Origin: Pseudothauera lacus
Lineage (GTDB): Bacteria; Pseudomonadota; Gammaproteobacteria; Burkholderiales; Rhodocyclaceae
Direction of reading: 5' to 3'
DNA: 64,000 nt
Assembly (NCBI RefSeq): GCF_003034845.1
Contig: NZ_PZKC01000011.1
Span: forward strand, 1 to 64,000
Positions 8,644-16,539 of the stretch are shown one piece after another; the first letter of the stretch is position 1, and every line of letters starts with the position of its first letter. The position numbers and the translations under genes are program-made. The notes below the pieces were generated by a model. That model searched no databases. It saw only the letters and a program-made list of their open reading frames with translations, and had not been told where the DNA came from.

Positions 8644-9441
8644 ATGGCTAGTTTTGCGATTGGTGACATCCAGGGCTGTTACGCCCAGTTCTCCCGCCTG
8701 CTGGAGAAGATCCGCTTCGACCCCGCGGCGGATCGCCTGTGGCTGGTCGGCGACCTCGTCAACCGCGGTCCGGAGTCCCTGCAGGTGCTGCGCCTGGTGC
8801 GCAGCCTGGGTGAGGCGGCAGTGGTCGTGCTGGGCAATCACGACCTCTACCTGCTGATGGTCGATGCCGGCTTCAAGCACCGCGGCAAGGACGACACCCT
8901 GGCGCGCGTGCTGGAAGCACCGGATCGCGGCGAACTGCTCGACTGGCTGGCCGGGCGCGCCATGCTGCACACCGAAGGCAGTCACGTCATGGTCCATGCC
9001 GGTCTGCCGCCGGGGTGGTCGGTGGGGCGCGCGCGCGCGCTGGCGACGGAGGTCGAGACGGTGCTGCGCGGCCCGCTGCGGCGCGAGTTCCTTCGCCATC
9101 TGCAGGGCGATCGCCCGGAGTGCTGGAACGACTCCCTGGACGGTTGGGAGCGCCTGCGCTTTGTGGTCAATGCGCTGACCCGGATGCGCTTCTGCACCCC
9201 CGACGGCCGCCTTGCGCTGCGCGCCAAGGGGCCGCCGCAGCGCGCGCCGGCCGGGACCGTGCCGTGGTTCCGCGTGCCGGCACCGGAGCGTGCCGGCTAC
9301 ACCGTGGTGTGCGGGCACTGGTCGGCGCTCGGCTATTACCGCGAGGAAGGGCTGATCGCGCTCGATTCGGGCTGCGTATGGGGCGGCAAGCTTACCGCGC
9401 TGCGCCTTGAGGACGGCACGGTGTGGCAGGTCGCCGGCTGA
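8644..9441 (+). CDS. apaH: Bis(5'-nucleosyl)-tetraphosphatase, symmetrical
   Basis: The 265-residue protein is a PPP-type metallophosphatase with GDIQGC near the N-terminus, LVGDLVNRGPESL, and VVLGNHDLYLL, then VHAGLPPGWS. ApaH hydrolyses Ap4A and removes Np4 caps from RNA. In E. coli apaH lies with apaG; here apaG is far away at 62601. The last 106 bp overlap the 3' end of the convergent acyltransferase gene. Confidence 0.93.
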   Translation: MASFAIGDIQGCYAQFSRLLEKIRFDPAADRLWLVGDLVNRGPESLQVLRLVRSLGEAAVVVLGNHDLYLLMVDAGFKHRGKDDTLARVLEAPDRGELLDWLAGRAMLHTEGSHVMVHAGLPPGWSVGRARALATEVETVLRGPLRREFLRHLQGDRPECWNDSLDGWERLRFVVNALTRMRFCTPDGRLALRAKGPPQRAPAGTVPWFRVPAPERAGYTVVCGHWSALGYYREEGLIALDSGCVWGGKLTALRLEDGTVWQVAG

Positions 9442-10214
9442 GCGGCGGCGGCCACCACGGCGGCAATGGTGGCCTGCGCGTGGGTGGCCAGGGCACGGCG
9501 GTCGACCTCTGTGGTGGCCAGTGCCGGGGTGGCGTGGATGCGGGCAATGAGCCGGCGTTCGGCGACGATGGCGCGCAGGCACTGGCCGAAGGAGACTTCG
9601 CCGTCGTAGGCCGGGGCCAGTGAGCGGCGCCCGTCCGCGGTGTGGTAGGACAGCGCCAGCGGCTGTACCGCATGTCCGCAGGCAATCGCCGGCTGCAGCA
9701 GGGCGGCGTGAAAGCCGAGCACGTGGCTGCCGTCGGTGGTGGTGCCTTCCGGAAACACTGCGACGTTGCGGCCGGCATCGAGCAGGGCGGCGATCTCGGC
9801 GTTGACGATGCGTGCGTGGCCGCGGCTGCCGCGGCGCAGGAAGACCGTCTCGCTGCGTGCGGCAAGCCAGCCGGCCACCGGCCAGGCGCGCACCTCGGCC
9901 TTGGAGACGAAGGCCGAAGGGGCGAGGGCGTTGATGACGAAGATGTCGATCCAGGAGATGTGGTTGGCCACCAGCATGCAGCCGGGAGCGACTGCACAGC
10001 CCTCGGCGCGCAGTTCCACACCCAGCACCGCCAGCAGGCGCGCCGCCCAGCGCTGGCGCAGGGCAAGCCGGCGGGTCGCGCCGCAGAGCGGAAAGAGCAG
10101 GGCGATGGTGAGCACGCCCTGCAGCACATGGACGGCCAGGCGCAGCAGGCGCCAGTGGCGCAGCAGCGCGGGGGCGGGATCGACCGCGGGGCGGGGAAGG
10201 CTTGGCGTATTCAG
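9336..10214 (-). CDS. Lysophospholipid acyltransferase, OlsA-like
   Basis: A PlsC-family 1-acylglycerol-3-phosphate-type acyltransferase of about 292 residues. The catalytic NHISWID (HX4D) and FPEGTTTDG motifs are present after an N-terminal hydrophobic helix (LAVHVLQGVLTIALLFPL). It follows an OlsB-like N-acyltransferase gene, so it may be the second enzyme of ornithine-lipid synthesis (lyso-ornithine lipid to ornithine lipid). The start is unusual. The only in-frame ATG (10331) lies deep in the upstream gene, and a CTG at 10214 overlaps that gene's stop as CTGA. I list the CTG start provisionally. The C-terminus overlaps apaH on the other strand. Confidence 0.75.
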   Translation of the reverse strand: MNTPSLPRPAVDPAPALLRHWRLLRLAVHVLQGVLTIALLFPLCGATRRLALRQRWAARLLAVLGVELRAEGCAVAPGCMLVANHISWIDIFVINALAPSAFVSKAEVRAWPVAGWLAARSETVFLRRGSRGHARIVNAEIAALLDAGRNVAVFPEGTTTDGSHVLGFHAALLQPAIACGHAVQPLALSYHTADGRRSLAPAYDGEVSFGQCLRAIVAERRLIARIHATPALATTEVDRRALATHAQATIAAVVAAAAQPATCHTVPSSRRSAVSLPPHTQPESSAISPSSR

Positions 10215-10969
10215 TCCTGGCGTCCCATGAAGTGGCGGGCATACTTGCCGTCGACCTGGTTCATCGACAGCAGGATGGGCAGGTCGGCGGTGTTGAAGTC
10301 GGGGTCCCACGCCGGCTCGCCGCAGATCCACGCGCCGGCGCGCAGATAGCCCTTGATCAGCGGCGGCGCCTCGGCGGCCATGTCCTGGCGCAGGTGCGCC
10401 AGCGGCAGCGGGCAGCGCGGGAAGACGCGGTACTCGGGCGGGGCGAGGTGGGTTTCCTGCAGGCGATTATACAGACTGGCGGCATTGTGCCCGCCGTCGG
10501 CCATGCTCACCGAGGCGCAGCCGATCAGGTAGTCGTAGCCATTTTCGCGCATGTAGCGCGCCAGCCCCGACCACAGCAGCGTGATCACCGCACCGTTGCG
10601 GTAGTCGGCGTCGATGCACGAGCGCCCGATCTCCACCATGCGGCTGCGCAGGTGCAACAGGCGGGTGAGATCGAACTCGTTTTCGGAGTAGTAACCGCCG
10701 ACCCGGCGGGCGGCGCTCGGCGACAGGATGCGGTAGGTGCCGACGATGCGCCCGGCGTCCTCGTCGCGGACGATGAGGTGTTCGCAGAAAGGGTCGAAGA
10801 TGTCGCGGTCGACGCCCGGGCTGCGGGCATCGAGGCGGGCCCCCATTTCTTCGGCAAAGACGCGGTAGCGCAGCTTCTGCGCGGCGAGGATCTCCGTTTC
10901 GCAACTGGCCACGGCGACATGCAGGTTGCGGCCGGTGCGGGCGCGGGCCTGGACGGATTGCTGCAGCAT
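10211..10969 (-). CDS. GNAT-type N-acyltransferase, OlsB-like (ornithine acyltransferase)
   Basis: The 252-residue protein has the pattern of L-ornithine N-alpha-acyltransferases: LRYRVFAEEMGA near the N-terminus, CEHLIVRDEDAGRIVGTYR, EIGRSCIDADYRNG and YLIGCASV. OlsB transfers a 3-hydroxyacyl group from ACP to ornithine to form lyso-ornithine lipid. The start at 10969 is supported by aaggag six bases upstream; an ATG at 11002 lacks such a site. The downstream partner is an OlsA-like acyltransferase. The ornithine specificity is inferred from family resemblance and pairing. Related acyltransferases in non-OlsB families exist. Confidence 0.75.
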   Translation of the reverse strand: MLQQSVQARARTGRNLHVAVASCETEILAAQKLRYRVFAEEMGARLDARSPGVDRDIFDPFCEHLIVRDEDAGRIVGTYRILSPSAARRVGGYYSENEFDLTRLLHLRSRMVEIGRSCIDADYRNGAVITLLWSGLARYMRENGYDYLIGCASVSMADGGHNAASLYNRLQETHLAPPEYRVFPRCPLPLAHLRQDMAAEAPPLIKGYLRAGAWICGEPAWDPDFNTADLPILLSMNQVDGKYARHFMGRQD

Positions 10970-11092
10970 GGCGGACTCCTTGACTGATTTTTGTGCGGCC
11001 ATTCTTCAAGGGTCGCGTTGCGTCGCCGTGACGCTGGGATTACCGCAAGGTGAATACGCGATGCTTCACCGCCGCGTCACGCCGCCGTCACC

Positions 11093-12346
11093 ATGGTGTC
11101 GCAATCGCACTGCAGCATGCCGCCCATGGATACGCCGCTCGTGATGCAGGAACTGGGTCGGGACCGTCGGCAATTGCGTGTCGCGGTGGTGACCGAAACC
11201 TATCCGCCGGAGGTCAACGGGGTGGCGATGACCACTGCACGGCTGGTCGACGGCATGTTGCGGCTCGGCCACCAGGTGCAACTGGTGCGTCCGCGCCAGG
11301 GCGCCGACGACCATCCGGGCAGTACCGGCGGCTTCGAGGAGGTGCTCTCCCGCGGCCTGCCGATTCCGCGCTACAACCACCTCAAGCTCGGCATGCCGGC
11401 GCGCAGCGCCCTGCAGCGGCGCTGGTTCGTGCAGCGCCCGGACGTCGTCCAGGTAGTCACCGAGGGGCCGCTGGGGTGGTCTGCCGTGGCCGCGGCGCGC
11501 AAGCTGCGCCTGCCAGTGATCACCGAGTTCCACACCAACTTCCACACCTACAGCAGCTACTACGGCGTCGGCTGGCTGAAGCAGCCGGTGGAGGCCTGGC
11601 TGCGCCGCTTCCACAACAAGGGCGACATCTGCCTGGCGCCGACTGCGGAGCTGGCCGAGCAGTTGCGTCGCCGCGGCGTGCGCCGGGTCGGCGTGGTGGC
11701 TCGCGGCGTAGATACGGTGCTGTTCAATCCGGCGCGGCGCAGCGCCGCGCTGCGCGCGCAATGGGGGGTGAGCGACGATACCGTGGTGGTGGCGGTGGTC
11801 GGGCGGATTGCTCCGGAGAAGAATCTGGTCCTTGCCCAGCGTGCCTTCGCGGCGCTGCAGGAGCGCGGCGTGGATGCGCGCCTGCTGTTCGTCGGCGACG
11901 GCCCCGCGCGCGCAGCCCTGCAGGCCGCCAGCCCCGAGCACCTGTATGCCGGCATGCGCAGTGGCGAAGACCTCGCCGCGCACTATGCGTCCGCCGACCT
12001 GTTCCTCTTCCCCAGTCTCACCGAGACTTTCGGCAACGTCACCACCGAGGCGCTGGCCAGCGGCCTGCCGGTGGTCGGCTTCCGCTACGCGGCGGCCGCC
12101 GAGCGGGTGCGCAACGGCGACAACGGCTGGTTGGTGGAGTGCGGCGACGACGTGGCGTTCATCGACGCCGCCTGCCGGCTGGCGAGCGATCACGCCCTGC
12201 GCCGCACCCTCGCCGCCAATGCCAGCGCCAGCGTCGCCAATGCCGACTGGCAGGCGGTGGTCGGCGCGCTGGAGGCGGTGATGCACGAACTGGTGCGTAC
12301 CCACGAACTGCGCAGCAGCGCCGAGACCGCACTCGGCAGTACCTGA
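11093..12346 (+). CDS. Glycosyltransferase family 4 protein
   Basis: The product of up to 417 residues is a GT-B fold GT4 enzyme. The N-terminal domain begins RVAVVTETYPPEVNGVA and includes EFHTNFHTY. The C-terminal donor domain has VGRIAPEKNL and the E-x7-E type segment ETFGNVTTEALASGLPVVGF. This is the style of GDP-mannose or UDP-sugar dependent transferases acting on lipids (MgtA, SqdX). The substrate cannot be assigned. Its place beside an ornithine-lipid pair suggests a glycolipid, which is inference only. Several ATGs (11093, 11117, 11126, 11144) could be the start and none has a good ribosome-binding site. Confidence 0.82.
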   Translation: MVSQSHCSMPPMDTPLVMQELGRDRRQLRVAVVTETYPPEVNGVAMTTARLVDGMLRLGHQVQLVRPRQGADDHPGSTGGFEEVLSRGLPIPRYNHLKLGMPARSALQRRWFVQRPDVVQVVTEGPLGWSAVAAARKLRLPVITEFHTNFHTYSSYYGVGWLKQPVEAWLRRFHNKGDICLAPTAELAEQLRRRGVRRVGVVARGVDTVLFNPARRSAALRAQWGVSDDTVVVAVVGRIAPEKNLVLAQRAFAALQERGVDARLLFVGDGPARAALQAASPEHLYAGMRSGEDLAAHYASADLFLFPSLTETFGNVTTEALASGLPVVGFRYAAAAERVRNGDNGWLVECGDDVAFIDAACRLASDHALRRTLAANASASVANADWQAVVGALEAVMHELVRTHELRSSAETALGST

Positions 12347-12415
12347 ACGCCGCAGCGCGCGGGACGGCCGAATCCGCGATAATGGCGGTTTGCCAACCGT
12401 CAACGGCCACTTCCA

Positions 12416-13360
12416 ATGAGCATCCTCGTCTGCGGTTCCATCGCCTACGACACCATCATGGTGTTCAACGATCGCTTCAAGAACCACATCCTTCCTGAGC
12501 AGATCCACATCCTCAACGTCGCCTTCCTGGTGCCCGACATGCGCCGCGAGTTCGGCGGTTGTGCCGGCAACATTGCCTACAACCTCAGGCTGCTCGGTGG
12601 CGAGGCGCTGATCATGGCCACCGTCGGCGACGATGCCGATCCCTACCGCTACCGCCTCGAACGCCTCGGACTGAGCCAGGCGCACGTTCGCCATGTGCCG
12701 GAGACCTTCACCGCGCAGGCTTTCATCACCACCGACGTGGACGACAACCAGATCACCGCCTTTCACCCCGGGGCGATGAGCTACTCCCACCTCAATCGCG
12801 TGCAGGATGCCGCCGGCGTCAGGCTCGGCATCGTCGCTCCCGACGGCCGCGACGGCATGCTCGGCCATGCCGAACAGTTCGCCGAGGCCGGCATCCCCTT
12901 CATCTTCGATCCCGGCCAGGGCCTGCCGATGTTCTCCGGCGAGGAACTGCTGCGCTGCCTGAACCTGGCGACCTACTGCGCGGTCAATGACTACGAGGCG
13001 CGCATGCTGTGCGAGAGGACCGGACGCAGCATCGAGCAGCTCGCTGCAATGGTCGATGCGCTGGTGGTCACCCGGGGAGCCGAAGGTTCGTTGATCTACA
13101 ACTCCGGGCGCTGTGTGGAGGTGCCCTGCGTGCGCGCCGACGAGGTGGTGGACCCCACCGGTTGCGGTGACGCCTACCGCGCCGGTCTGCTTTACGGCAT
13201 CGCCAACGGCTACGACTGGGAGCGTTGCGGTCGACTGGCCGCGGTGATGGGCTCGATCAAGATCGCCCATCGCGGCGGGCAGAACCACGACCCCAGCCGT
13301 GCGGACATCGCTGCCCGCTACCGGGCGGCCTTCGGAGAATCACCATGGCAGGAAGACTGA
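12416..13360 (+). CDS. PfkB family carbohydrate/nucleoside kinase (adenosine kinase-like)
   Basis: A 314-residue ribokinase-fold kinase. It begins ILVCGSIAYDTIM, has the substrate-side EFGGCAGNIAYNLRLLGG, and the anion-hole signature DPTGCGDAYRAG in which the conserved GAGD is GCGD. The catalytic Asp is retained. Annotated relatives are often called adenosine kinase, but ribose, fructose or other substrates are possible. It is 69 bp after the GT4 gene and overlaps the start of the following lipoprotein gene by 16 bp. Confidence 0.8.
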   Translation: MSILVCGSIAYDTIMVFNDRFKNHILPEQIHILNVAFLVPDMRREFGGCAGNIAYNLRLLGGEALIMATVGDDADPYRYRLERLGLSQAHVRHVPETFTAQAFITTDVDDNQITAFHPGAMSYSHLNRVQDAAGVRLGIVAPDGRDGMLGHAEQFAEAGIPFIFDPGQGLPMFSGEELLRCLNLATYCAVNDYEARMLCERTGRSIEQLAAMVDALVVTRGAEGSLIYNSGRCVEVPCVRADEVVDPTGCGDAYRAGLLYGIANGYDWERCGRLAAVMGSIKIAHRGGQNHDPSRADIAARYRAAFGESPWQED

Positions 13361-13818
13361 GCATCGATCTGCGCGCCGCCGCCCTGGCCGCGCTTGCTGC
13401 GCTCGCCCTCGCCGGCTGCGCCGGCAGCCTTGGCGGCGGCACCTATGAGCGTGGCGAGGCGCGCCGGGCGATGACGGTGCAGTTCGGTACCGTCGAATCG
13501 GTGCGCGCGGTGGTGCTCGAAGGCTCACGCTCGCAGATCGGCACCGTCGCCGGTGCGGCGGTCGGCGGCATCGCCGGCTCCGGTGTCGGCAGCGGCCGCG
13601 GCGCGGCCGCTGCAGCGGTACTCGGCGCCGTGGTCGGCGGCGTGGTCGGTGCCGCGGTGGAGGAGGGCGTGACCCGCCGCCAGGGCGTGGAGATCACCGT
13701 ACATCTGGATGCAGGGCAGTATCTTGCGGTGATCCAGGAGGACGAGGGCGAGAACTTCCGCCCCGGCGAGCGTGTGCGCCTGCTGCGCGATGGCGGCACC
13801 ACCCGGGTGACGCGCTGA
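13345..13818 (+). CDS. Glycine zipper 2TM outer membrane lipoprotein (SlyB/Pcp-like)
   Basis: The 157-residue product starts with a lipoprotein signal peptide ending in a lipobox (LALAGC). The middle holds a glycine-zipper segment (AGAAVGGIAGSGVGSGRG and AAVLGAVVGGVVGAAVEEG). The C-terminus is a small beta domain resembling SlyB. It should be lipidated and outer-membrane associated. The start lies inside the 3' end of the upstream kinase gene, suggesting translational coupling. The exact function of this family is poorly defined. Confidence 0.82.
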   Translation: MAGRLSIDLRAAALAALAALALAGCAGSLGGGTYERGEARRAMTVQFGTVESVRAVVLEGSRSQIGTVAGAAVGGIAGSGVGSGRGAAAAAVLGAVVGGVVGAAVEEGVTRRQGVEITVHLDAGQYLAVIQEDEGENFRPGERVRLLRDGGTTRVTR

Positions 13819-13871
13819 GTCCATCCCGAGGGGGCGCCCGCCGCGCTGCGCGTGGGGGCGCGCCGTCGGTG

Positions 13872-14267
13872 TCAGCCGAACAGCACCAGCGCCCACATTG
13901 CGGCAAGGTTGAAGAGGCTCAGCAGCACCGCCGCGCTGCCGATGTCCTTGGCGCGCTTGGCAAGCTGGTGGCGTTCCAGCGAGACGCGGTCGACGGTGGC
14001 CTCGACGGCGGAATTGAGCAGTTCGACGATCAGCACCAGCATCGTGCTGCCGATCAGCAGCGCGCGCTCCATGGCGGTATCGCCGACGACGAGGGCGAGC
14101 GGGATGAGCACGGCGGCGAGCAGGCATTCCTGGCGGAAGGCGTCCTCGTGGCGGAATGCAGCGCGCAGGCCCGACAGTGAGTAGCCGAAGGCGTTGATGA
14201 CGCGGACCAGCCCGGTCTTGCCCTTGAAGGGGCTTTCCTGGGGCTTGTCCTGTTGTGGAGCTTGCAT
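13872..14267 (-). CDS. dgkA: Diacylglycerol kinase
   Basis: The 131-residue integral membrane protein matches the bacterial DgkA size and pattern: an amphipathic N-terminus, ALRHEDAFRQE-like segment (here RAAFRHEDAFRQE), and the signature ELLNSAVEATVDRVS, with three membrane helices. It phosphorylates diacylglycerol to phosphatidic acid and so recycles lipid from periplasmic glucan or LPS modification. The ATG at 14267 follows the DUF3426 gene by 29 bp. A longer in-frame reading to 14426 is antisense-like sequence inside the neighbour. Confidence 0.93.
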   Translation of the reverse strand: MQAPQQDKPQESPFKGKTGLVRVINAFGYSLSGLRAAFRHEDAFRQECLLAAVLIPLALVVGDTAMERALLIGSTMLVLIVELLNSAVEATVDRVSLERHQLAKRAKDIGSAAVLLSLFNLAAMWALVLFG

Positions 14268-14296
14268 GCGGGGTTCCTGCCGGGTAACCGGTTTGT

Positions 14297-15625
14297 TCAG
14301 GGATAGAAGAGGTACAGCCGGTAGCCCGCCGCCTCGCTGTCGGCGGCGCGGAACTCGAGGCGCACCACCTGCTCGCGTCCGGCCGGAAAGCCGGCGCGCA
14401 GCTTGGCGGTTTCGGCGTGTGCCCATTCATAGGGGTCAAGCACGCGGCGCACCAGCGGGCGGTCGCGCTCGTCGGTGAGGGTGAGTTCGAGTTGCGGCCA
14501 GTCCTGCGGGTAGGGCGCGGTGTTGCGCACGCTGGCGTGGAGGATGAAGTGTCCCGGGCGGTCGGGGACCGACTGCAGGTCGGAGGTGGCGATGACGATG
14601 GTGGCGATGTCACGCGGCAGCGGCAAGGTGCAGCCGAACTGCGCGCAGACCACTTGGTAGAGCGGTCGCGTGGCCGGCACCGCCTTGGTGATGTGCTCGC
14701 GGAAGAGGTAGGCCGACTGCACCGCGAGGCTGCCCAGCATCAGCCCCACCGCCAGCGCCCACAGCCCGCGCCGTGCTGCCGAGGGCTCGCTGGCAGGGCC
14801 GTAGCGGCGGTCGAGGGTGTCTGGTGCGATGGAGAGGGGCGCCTCGTCGTCGGCGGCGGCCTGTTCCGCAGGCTGGGCTTCTGCATCCGGGTCTGCGGTC
14901 TGCTCGTCGGCGCTTTCCTCCGGCCTTGCGTCAAACGGTTCAGGCCCGCCGGGCGGGACGCTGATCTCAGCAGCAGGTTCGGCGTCCGCCGCCGCGAAAG
15001 GGTCATCCGGCGGCAGGGTGGGTGGCTCCAGCGGGTGGAGGGCGGGAAACGGCGGCAAGGATGCGCCTGTGGCACTGGCCAGTCCAGGCTCGCGACGGCC
15101 GTCGAAGGCGGCCTCTAGCGCCGCGGAGAACACTGCCGGCGGCGGAGTGCCTGTGCTGGTGGGCGGGGCGGCCTGCTCTGCCGGTGTCGGGGCGGAGTCC
15201 TCGCCGCCCCCCCGTTCGCCGCCCGTTTTCTGACGTTCGCGCGCTGAGCGCCAGACCTCGGGGATCTCGAAGTCGAGCGCGGCGCTCTCGGTTTCCGTGC
15301 TCGCCGGCGCTGGCTGCGCCGGAGCCGGTGCGGCGGCAGGCGCCGCGGGCGTCGGCGTCACCGGCGGCGGAGTGACCGGAGGTGGAGTGACCGGAGGTGG
15401 AGTGACCGGAGGTGGAGCAACCGGCGGCGGGGTGACTTGCTGAGCGGCAGGGCGTCCGGCGTCCGGTGCCGGCGCAGCGGCCACCTCAGGCGCGGCGATG
15501 AGGTGGTCGAAGGCGTTGAAGGGGTTGAAGCAGTGGCCGCAGCGCACTTCGCCGCGGCGCGCGTCGAGCTGTTCCGACCTGACCCGGAAGACGGTCTGGC
15601 AGGCCGGGCAGCGGACGTATTTCAT
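14297..15625 (-). CDS. Zinc-ribbon DUF3426 membrane protein
   Basis: A 442-residue protein of the MJ0042 zinc-ribbon plus DUF3426 architecture. The N-terminus has CPACQTVFRV and CGHCFNPF (two CxxC pairs). A long Pro/Ala-rich linker follows, with PPPVT repeated. One membrane helix (LWALAVGLMLGSLAVQSAYLF) near residue 290 precedes the C-terminal DUF3426 domain. The function is unknown, though it is commonly next to prmA in betaproteobacteria. The start overlaps the prmA stop as ATGA. The linker is encoded by a 15-bp tandem repeat (15363-15437) that may vary in copy number. Confidence 0.85.
   Translation of the reverse strand: MKYVRCPACQTVFRVRSEQLDARRGEVRCGHCFNPFNAFDHLIAAPEVAAAPAPDAGRPAAQQVTPPPVAPPPVTPPPVTPPPVTPPPVTPTPAAPAAAPAPAQPAPASTETESAALDFEIPEVWRSARERQKTGGERGGGEDSAPTPAEQAAPPTSTGTPPPAVFSAALEAAFDGRREPGLASATGASLPPFPALHPLEPPTLPPDDPFAAADAEPAAEISVPPGGPEPFDARPEESADEQTADPDAEAQPAEQAAADDEAPLSIAPDTLDRRYGPASEPSAARRGLWALAVGLMLGSLAVQSAYLFREHITKAVPATRPLYQVVCAQFGCTLPLPRDIATIVIATSDLQSVPDRPGHFILHASVRNTAPYPQDWPQLELTLTDERDRPLVRRVLDPYEWAHAETAKLRAGFPAGREQVVRLEFRAADSEAAGYRLYLFYP
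15363..15437. repeat. 15-bp tandem repeat encoding PPPVT units
   Basis: About five consecutive 15-bp units, the central ones identical (ggaggtggagtgacc), encode PPPVT repeats in the linker of the DUF3426 protein on the minus strand. The unit length is a multiple of three, so copy-number changes would keep the frame. Confidence 0.85.
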
Positions 15626-16524
15626 GCCGCCCTGCGCTCGCTCAGCTGCCCTTCAAGCCGCACCCAGCCATCCTCTGTGCCGCCGATGGCGAGCGTGATC
15701 CACGGCGCATAGGCGGCGATCACCTGTTCGGCCTGGGTGAGCAGTACACCGGACAGCGCCAGGCGCCCGCCCGGGGCCACGCGTGCGCACAGCAGCGGGG
15801 CGAGCACGCACAACGGGTTGGTGAGGATGTTGGCAACGACGATGTCGAAGCGTTTGTCGAGCGCTGCACGCGAGTGCTGCAGGCGCACTTCGACGCCGTT
15901 GCGCAGGGCGTTGTCGCGCGCGGCCTCAAGCGCCTTGTCGTCGATGTCCACGCCCAGCACGTCGGCGGCGCCAAGCTTGGCCGCGGCAATGCCGAGAATG
16001 CCCGAGCCGCAGCCGTAGTCGAGCACGCTGTCACCGGTGCGCACCGCGTCACACAGCCACTGCAGGCACAGCCGCGTGGTGGGGTGCGAACCGGTGCCGA
16101 AGGCCATGCCGGGGTCGAGCTCGATGTTGATGGCGCTGCTGTCGGGGGCGTCGTGCCAGGAAGGCACGATCCACATGCGGTCGGTGATGTGGATGGGTTC
16201 GAACTGGCTCTGGGTGAGCTGCACCCAGTTCTGCTCGGCCACTTCGGCCACCGTGAACGGTGGCACTGCGGCAAAGCCGGCGTCGCGTGCGGCCTGGGCG
16301 AGGGCGACGGTGAGTTCGGCGCTGGCATCGAAGAGGGCGATCACCCGGCTATGTGCCCACAGCGCGGTGGGGTGGTGGCCGGGCTCGCCGAACTGCGGCG
16401 TTTCCGCTGCGGTGCCGGCGTCGGCGTCCTCGATGCCGACCGACAGCGCGCCGGCCTCCATGAGGGCGTCGGAGAGCGCTTCGGCCTTGTCGGCCTCGGC
16501 CTGGAGGGTGACGGAAATCCACAT
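15622..16524 (-). CDS. prmA: Ribosomal protein L11 methyltransferase
   Basis: The 300-residue protein is a class I SAM methyltransferase with an N-terminal substrate domain (MWISVTLQAEADKAEALSDA) and a catalytic domain carrying DPGMAFGTGSHPTT, VLDYGCGSGILGIAAAKLGA and VANILTNPL. These are the standard PrmA motifs. PrmA trimethylates ribosomal protein L11. It starts 15 bp after accC and overlaps the DUF3426 start by four bases. Confidence 0.95.
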   Translation of the reverse strand: MWISVTLQAEADKAEALSDALMEAGALSVGIEDADAGTAAETPQFGEPGHHPTALWAHSRVIALFDASAELTVALAQAARDAGFAAVPPFTVAEVAEQNWVQLTQSQFEPIHITDRMWIVPSWHDAPDSSAINIELDPGMAFGTGSHPTTRLCLQWLCDAVRTGDSVLDYGCGSGILGIAAAKLGAADVLGVDIDDKALEAARDNALRNGVEVRLQHSRAALDKRFDIVVANILTNPLCVLAPLLCARVAPGGRLALSGVLLTQAEQVIAAYAPWITLAIGGTEDGWVRLEGQLSERRAA

Positions 16525-16539
16525 GCCGGTGCGGGCGCC

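Noticed and set aside
11066-13288. A 740-codon minus-strand frame
   Set aside because: It is antisense to the GT4 and PfkB genes and has no recognisable domain.
15363-15437. A CRISPR-like array
   Set aside because: The 15-bp units are adjacent without spacers and encode PPPVT in frame.
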